Below, piece after piece: positions 60,017-64,000 of a DNA stretch of 64,000 nt. Numbering within the stretch: the stretch's first letter is position 1; the number at the start of each line of letters is the position of its first letter. The notes beneath the pieces were generated by a model. That model was not told the origin of the DNA. It saw nothing but the letters and a program-made list of their open reading frames with translations, and made no database searches. Source of the stretch: Mycolicibacterium duvalii (GTDB lineage: Bacteria > Actinomycetota > Actinomycetes > Mycobacteriales > Mycobacteriaceae); the NCBI RefSeq assembly GCF_010726645.1, contig NZ_AP022563.1, positions 1,550,001 through 1,614,000 of the forward strand, given 5' to 3'. Made by a program: the position numbers and the translations under genes.

Positions 60017-60357
60017 TGGGGCAGTTCGAAACCCGCACACTGGACAACGGCGCCGTCGTGGTCTGCGCCGACGGACGGCTGAACATGGTCGCCGCCCCGG
60101 TCCTGCGCAAGCACCTGCACACACTCGTCGACGGTGGCCAGAGCCGCGTCGTCGTCGACCTCAGCAAGACCGAGCTGATCGACTCCTCGGGCCTCGGGGC
60201 GCTGATCTCGGGGTTGAAGGTGGCCCGCCAGGCCGGTGGGGACCTGCGGATCGCCGCACCCACGCGCCAGGTGACGACGGTGCTGGAACTGACGAACCTC
60301 AACCGGGTGCTCAGCGTGCACCCGTCACCGGAAAGTGCCTTCGATGACCGGGCCTGA
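60016..60357 (+). CDS. STAS-domain protein (anti-sigma antagonist type)
   Basis: This 113-residue single STAS domain has the beta strand VVVCADGRLNMVAAPVLRKHL, VVVDLSKTELIDSSGLGALI and the C-terminal VTTVLELTNLNRVLS. The phospho-acceptor is Ser57 or Ser58 of DSSGLG, as in SpoIIAA/RsbV. ATG 60016 shares one base with the glycosyltransferase stop (TGATG) and has GGAGGA upstream. It overlaps the following kinase by 14 bases. It is expected to be switched by phosphorylation between the RsbW-like kinase and the PP2C phosphatase of the same operon. Confidence 0.93.
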   Translation: MGQFETRTLDNGAVVVCADGRLNMVAAPVLRKHLHTLVDGGQSRVVVDLSKTELIDSSGLGALISGLKVARQAGGDLRIAAPTRQVTTVLELTNLNRVLSVHPSPESAFDDRA

Positions 60358-60757
60358 ACAGCACCGTGTGCTGGAAACCAGGACCGGCGAGGACACCCTG
60401 GAACGCATTCAACAGGTCCTCGACGAGACATGGGCGGCGCACGAGATCCCCGACATCGCCCGAATGCATGTCGAACTCGCGGTCAGCGAGATCGCCTCGA
60501 ACATCATCGAGCATTCCGCCGACGGAAAACCGGTGCGCCTGCGCATGGAGGTCGCGCTCCTGCCCGATGCGGTGCGCATCACCTTCACCGACGACGGTCA
60601 TGCCGCACCGGTGGACCTGTCGACGGTCGCCATGCCGGACGACACCGCTGAACGGGGTCGCGGACTGGCCATCGCGCATCGGGTCCTCGACGAAATCTCG
60701 TATCGGCGCGACGCCGACGGCAACCACTGGACCCTGGTGCGAAGGCTCTCCACCTGA
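60344..60757 (+). CDS. RsbW-type serine kinase (HATPase, anti-sigma factor type)
   Basis: This 137-residue GHKL ATPase has an N-box ELAVSEIASNIIEHS (Glu44/Glu49, Asn53). The G1 box is reduced to TDDGHA (Asp83 region, second Gly missing), and the G2 box is ERGRGLAIAHRV (about residues 103-114). It matches the SpoIIAB/RsbW kinases that phosphorylate STAS partners. ATG 60344 is chosen; GTG 60335 would add three residues. No sigma factor gene lies nearby, so its output may be other than a sigma factor. It is the last gene before a convergent MFS gene, 55 bases away. Confidence 0.9.
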   Translation: MTGPEQHRVLETRTGEDTLERIQQVLDETWAAHEIPDIARMHVELAVSEIASNIIEHSADGKPVRLRMEVALLPDAVRITFTDDGHAAPVDLSTVAMPDDTAERGRGLAIAHRVLDEISYRRDADGNHWTLVRRLST

Positions 60758-60812
60758 ACGGCCGCAGTGACCCTTGTGATGCCAGAACAGCTGGTGCACA
60801 ACAGTGTTGCGT

Positions 60813-62231
60813 TCACGCAGACCGTAACTTGGCGCGCGCCCCGGTCCGCGAACTTCGCGAAGAGGCCACCACCGTCAGCGCGGCCAGCACCGCGAAGCCG
60901 GCGAACAGCCAGCGGGCTGCGGTGGCGTCACCGCGGTCGGTGAGGTTGACCACCACGCCCGCCAGCGCGGCGCCGAAAGCCGCGGAAATGATCTGGACCG
61001 TATTGATCGCCGCCGCAGCGACGGGCCCCTCCCCCGGATCGGCAACGCTGAACATCGCCCACGCCGACAAGTGCGGCCACGCCATGCCGATGCCCACCCC
61101 GCTGAGCGTCAACGCCACCGCCCAGCACGCGATGAGCACCGGCGACGCATTCTGATGCTGGGTCAGGGCGCCCACCGTGAGGCCCGTCGCCATCACCAGA
61201 GGAGCCACCGTCACGGTGCGCACCACGATCCGGCGACCGGTCAGTGAGGCGCTGACGACCTCGGCCACAGTCCAGCCGATGGCCAGACCGGCGGCAAGGA
61301 AGCCGGCGGCGACGGGCGTCATGTACGCAAGGCGCTGCCCGAAAAACGGCACATACATGTCAACCATCGTCGCGGCCATCAATGCGCCCAACGTCAGATA
61401 GATCCACTTCAACGGGCCCGGACCGAAGGTGCTGGGCGGAAGTACGGAGGCCGGGGCGCGCCGGTCGACGGATACGAACACCAGCACCAGCACCGCGGCC
61501 ACCCCCACCAGGACCGCGGTCAGCCCCGCATGGCGCGGGACACCGGCGATGCTGACCACCAGCGCCGCAGCGCCCAGCAGCAGCAGAGAACGGGCGGGCA
61601 CCCCCACCACCGGCGTACTGCGGTCGGGCGGTGTGCGTGCCGGCAGCGCGATCGGCACGAGCACCGACATCGCGGCGGCCATCACGACCAGGACGCCGAA
61701 CGCCCACCGCCACGAACTGTACTGCGCGAACAGGCCTCCGGCGGCCGGGCCGAGCAGTGTCCCCACGCCCCACATCGCCGACACCAACGCCGACGCCCGG
61801 GTCCACAGCTCACTCGGCAGCGCCGTGTTGATAACCGCGTATCCCAGTCCGGCGAGCAAGCCGCCGGCGGCGCCCTGCACGGTGCGCCCGACCAGCAACA
61901 CCTCCATACTCGGCGCCAGCGCGCACCCGACGCTGCCGGCGCCGAAGACACTCAGACCGAGCAGATAGGCCCACCGCGGACCGACCTTCATCAGCAGCGC
62001 ATGCACGGTCGTCGCGGCCATGACCGAACCCACCAGATAGACCGTGGTCACCCATGCGTAGAGCCGGTGGCCGCCGATCTCGGCGACCGCGCTGGGCATC
62101 AAGCTGATGGTCAGGAACTCGTTGGTCGCATACAGCGCGACGCCGCCGGCCAACACCGCAGACGCACCGAGATTCGTCGGGCCCAGCAGCATCCGCCAGG
62201 TCCCGGTGGGCACAGCCGCGGTGTCGGTCAC
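60813..62231 (-). CDS. MFS transporter (Rv1634-like drug efflux type)
   Basis: This 472-residue transporter has about 14 predicted membrane helices. The early segment includes the family's GYLVGSVMAATT-like motif (read as YLVGSVMAATTVHAL) and the loop 2-3 motif region GPRWAYLLGLSVFGAGS. Motif C-like sequence is in GVGTLLGPAAGGLFAQYSSWRWAF. It matches the drug:H+ antiporter (DHA2) layout and the position of M. tuberculosis Rv1634, reported as an efflux pump for fluoroquinolone-type drugs (recalled). The start is GTG 62231. It is 39 bases after uvrB on the same strand. Confidence 0.9.
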   Translation of the reverse strand: MTDTAAVPTGTWRMLLGPTNLGASAVLAGGVALYATNEFLTISLMPSAVAEIGGHRLYAWVTTVYLVGSVMAATTVHALLMKVGPRWAYLLGLSVFGAGSVGCALAPSMEVLLVGRTVQGAAGGLLAGLGYAVINTALPSELWTRASALVSAMWGVGTLLGPAAGGLFAQYSSWRWAFGVLVVMAAAMSVLVPIALPARTPPDRSTPVVGVPARSLLLLGAAALVVSIAGVPRHAGLTAVLVGVAAVLVLVFVSVDRRAPASVLPPSTFGPGPLKWIYLTLGALMAATMVDMYVPFFGQRLAYMTPVAAGFLAAGLAIGWTVAEVVSASLTGRRIVVRTVTVAPLVMATGLTVGALTQHQNASPVLIACWAVALTLSGVGIGMAWPHLSAWAMFSVADPGEGPVAAAAINTVQIISAAFGAALAGVVVNLTDRGDATAARWLFAGFAVLAALTVVASSRSSRTGARAKLRSA

Positions 62232-62270
62232 GACATTGACCGTAGAACCTCAACCGCGGTTCAGATCAAC

Positions 62271-64000
62271 TCACTTCAGGCCCGCGGCGTCCATGCCGCG
62301 CAGTTCCTTCTTCAGGTCGGCGATCTCGTCGCGGATCCGGGCGGCCAATTCGAACTGCAGGTCCCGGGCCGCAGCCATCATCTGCTCGGTCAGATCCTTG
62401 ATCAGATCGGCCAACTCGGCGCGCGGCATGTTGGCGGTGTCGCGGCCCTCGACGATGCCGCCGCTGACCGCCCGGCCCGGCTCACCCGGCGCCCGCCGAC
62501 CCCGCGACGCGTTACGACCGGAGCCGCCGACCTCGACGGCCTCGGTGTCGTCGGCTTCGCGGTACACCTGGTCGAGAATGTCGGCGATCTTCTTGCGCAA
62601 CGGCTTCGGGTCGATGCCATGCTCTTCGTTGTAGGCGATCTGCTTCGCGCGGCGTCGCTCGGTCTCGTCGATGGCCTGCTTCATCGAGTCGGTCATCGTG
62701 TCGGCGTACATGTGCACTTCACCGGAGACGTTGCGCGCGGCACGCCCGATGGTCTGGATCAGGCTGCGCGGAGACCGCAGGAAACCTTCTTTGTCCGCGT
62801 CGAGGATGGCGACCAGCGAGACCTCGGGCAGGTCGAGACCCTCACGCAGCAGGTTGATGCCGACCAGGACGTCGTACTCCCCCAGTCGCAACTGACGTAG
62901 CAATTCGACGCGGCGCAGCGTGTCGACCTCCGAATGCAGGTACCGCACCCGGATCCCCATCTCCAGCAGGTAATCGGTCAGGTCTTCGGCCATCTTCTTG
63001 GTCAGCGTCGTGACCAGCACCCGTTCGTCGCGCTCGGTGCGGGTGCGGATCTCGCCGATCAGGTCGTCGATCTGGCCCTTCGTCGGTTTGACGATGACCT
63101 TGGGGTCGACGAGCCCGGTGGGCCGGATGACCTGCTCGACGAACTCGCCGCCGGTCTGGCTGAGCTCGTAGGGTCCCGGCGTGGCCGACAGGTAGACGGT
63201 CTGGCCGATCCGGTCGGCGAACTCCTCCCAGGTCAGCGGACGGTTGTCCACCGCCGACGGCAGGCGGAAACCGAAGTCGACCAGGTTGCGCTTGCGGGAG
63301 ATGTCGCCTTCGTACATGCCACCGATCTGCGGCACGGTGACGTGGGATTCGTCGATGACGAGCAGGAAGTCCTCGGGGAAGTAGTCGATCAGCGTCGCCG
63401 GCGCGGTGCCGGGACCGCGGCCGTCGATGTGGCGCGAGTAGTTCTCGATCCCCGAACAGAATCCGACCTGGCGCATCATCTCGATGTCGTAGTTGGTGCG
63501 CATCCGCAGCCGCTGGGCCTCCAACAGCTTGCCTTGGCCCTCCAGCTCGGCCAGACGCTCTTCGAGTTCGGTCTCGATGGTCGAGATCGCCTGGGCCATG
63601 CGTTCCGGGCCGGCGACGTAATGCGTCGCCGGAAAGATGCGCAGCGAGTCGACTTTGCGGATGGTGTCCCCGGTCAGCGGGTGCAGGTAGTAGAGCTCCT
63701 CGATCTCGTCGCCGAAGAACTCGATGCGCACGGCGAGCTCCTCGTAAGAGGGGATGATCTCGACGGTGTCGCCGCGGACCCGGAAGGTGCCGCGGGTGAA
63801 CGCCATGTCGTTGCGGGTGTACTGGACATCGACCAGCAGTCTGAGCAGTGCGTCCCTGGGGACCTCGTCGCCCACCTTCAGCTCCACCGAGCGGTCGAGG
63901 TAGGACTGCGGCGTGCCCAGACCGTAGATGCACGACACCGATGCCACCACGACGACATCGCGGCGCGACAACAGGTTCGACGTCGCCGAGTGGCGCAGCC
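62271..64000 (-). CDS. uvrB: Excinuclease ABC subunit B (5' end outside the window)
   Basis: The 570 or so C-terminal residues of UvrB are present and the frame is open at the window edge, so the N-terminal helicase motif I lies outside. Seen here: the beta-hairpin region and [29 protein letters not shown], the helicase motifs [21 protein letters not shown] and [55 protein letters not shown] and the motif [11 protein letters not shown]. The C-terminal UVR coiled-coil domain ([28 protein letters not shown]) contacts UvrC. It is followed by the MFS gene. About 100 N-terminal residues are missing. Confidence 0.97.
   Translation of the reverse strand, partial: LRHSATSNLLSRRDVVVVASVSCIYGLGTPQSYLDRSVELKVGDEVPRDALLRLLVDVQYTRNDMAFTRGTFRVRGDTVEIIPSYEELAVRIEFFGDEIEELYYLHPLTGDTIRKVDSLRIFPATHYVAGPERMAQAISTIETELEERLAELEGQGKLLEAQRLRMRTNYDIEMMRQVGFCSGIENYSRHIDGRGPGTAPATLIDYFPEDFLLVIDESHVTVPQIGGMYEGDISRKRNLVDFGFRLPSAVDNRPLTWEEFADRIGQTVYLSATPGPYELSQTGGEFVEQVIRPTGLVDPKVIVKPTKGQIDDLIGEIRTRTERDERVLVTTLTKKMAEDLTDYLLEMGIRVRYLHSEVDTLRRVELLRQLRLGEYDVLVGINLLREGLDLPEVSLVAILDADKEGFLRSPRSLIQTIGRAARNVSGEVHMYADTMTDSMKQAIDETERRRAKQIAYNEEHGIDPKPLRKKIADILDQVYREADDTEAVEVGGSGRNASRGRRAPGEPGRAVSGGIVEGRDTANMPRAELADLIKDLTEQMMAAARDLQFELAARIRDEIADLKKELRGMDAAGLK

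Overview
The window is about 68% G+C chromosomal DNA from a fast-growing mycobacterium (Mycolicibacterium type). The gene order from steA/recN to uvrB follows the M. tuberculosis Rv1697-to-Rv1633 region, read here mostly on the minus strand. Two things point to a rapid grower: a complete rrn operon sits directly downstream of tyrS (the rrnB position of rapid growers, absent from M. tuberculosis), and helix 18 of the 16S rRNA is short. No mobile element, CRISPR array or tRNA gene was found.

Region by region. 1-6150: a minus-strand operon, TPR protein > HAD phosphatase > small protein > tlyA > nadK > recN > steA (cut by the window edge). 6214-11847: rrnB, with promoter, leader, 16S, ITS1, 23S, ITS2, 5S and terminator. 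The 16S gene is three bases short at the anti-Shine-Dalgarno end. 11973-18717: tyrS, mpg, an esterase, a Trm112-like protein, a secreted protein and a large lipase/acyl-CoA-synthetase fusion. 18794-23504: an ABC-F ATPase coupled to a polytopic membrane protein, converging on three small membrane-anchored proteins that extend the arginine operon. 23517-31875: argC-J-B-D-F-R-G-H with an ArgR-type operator. 31908-35449: pheS-pheT. 35499-40560: a class III adenylate cyclase, a DUF2236 oxygenase-like protein, an acyl-CoA dehydrogenase, a winged-helix-like protein and a PE-PPE-domain hydrolase behind a DosR-like box. 40804-42846: infC-rpmI-rplT-tsnR, with infC apparently starting at AUC behind an attenuator-like hairpin. 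43074-53482: a DUF1844 protein, lysX, an AlkZ-like winged-helix protein, uvrA, a metallo-hydrolase, a class I aldolase and a cAMP-binding-type universal stress protein. 53664-55503: a Pro/Ala-rich secreted protein and a cutinase. 55942-60757: the most unusual locus. 60813-64000: an MFS transporter and uvrB (5' end outside the window).

The standout is the plus-strand operon 55942-60757. Five genes overlap end to end: a GH26 glycoside hydrolase, a GAF-SpoIIE/PP2C phosphatase, a BcsA-like family 2 glycosyltransferase with no PilZ domain and a roughly 145-residue insertion in its catalytic domain, a STAS anti-anti-sigma-type protein, and an RsbW-type kinase. It reads as a polysaccharide synthase and hydrolase under a built-in Ser-phosphorylation partner switch, with no sigma factor gene alongside. 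I know of no description of this arrangement in mycobacteria.
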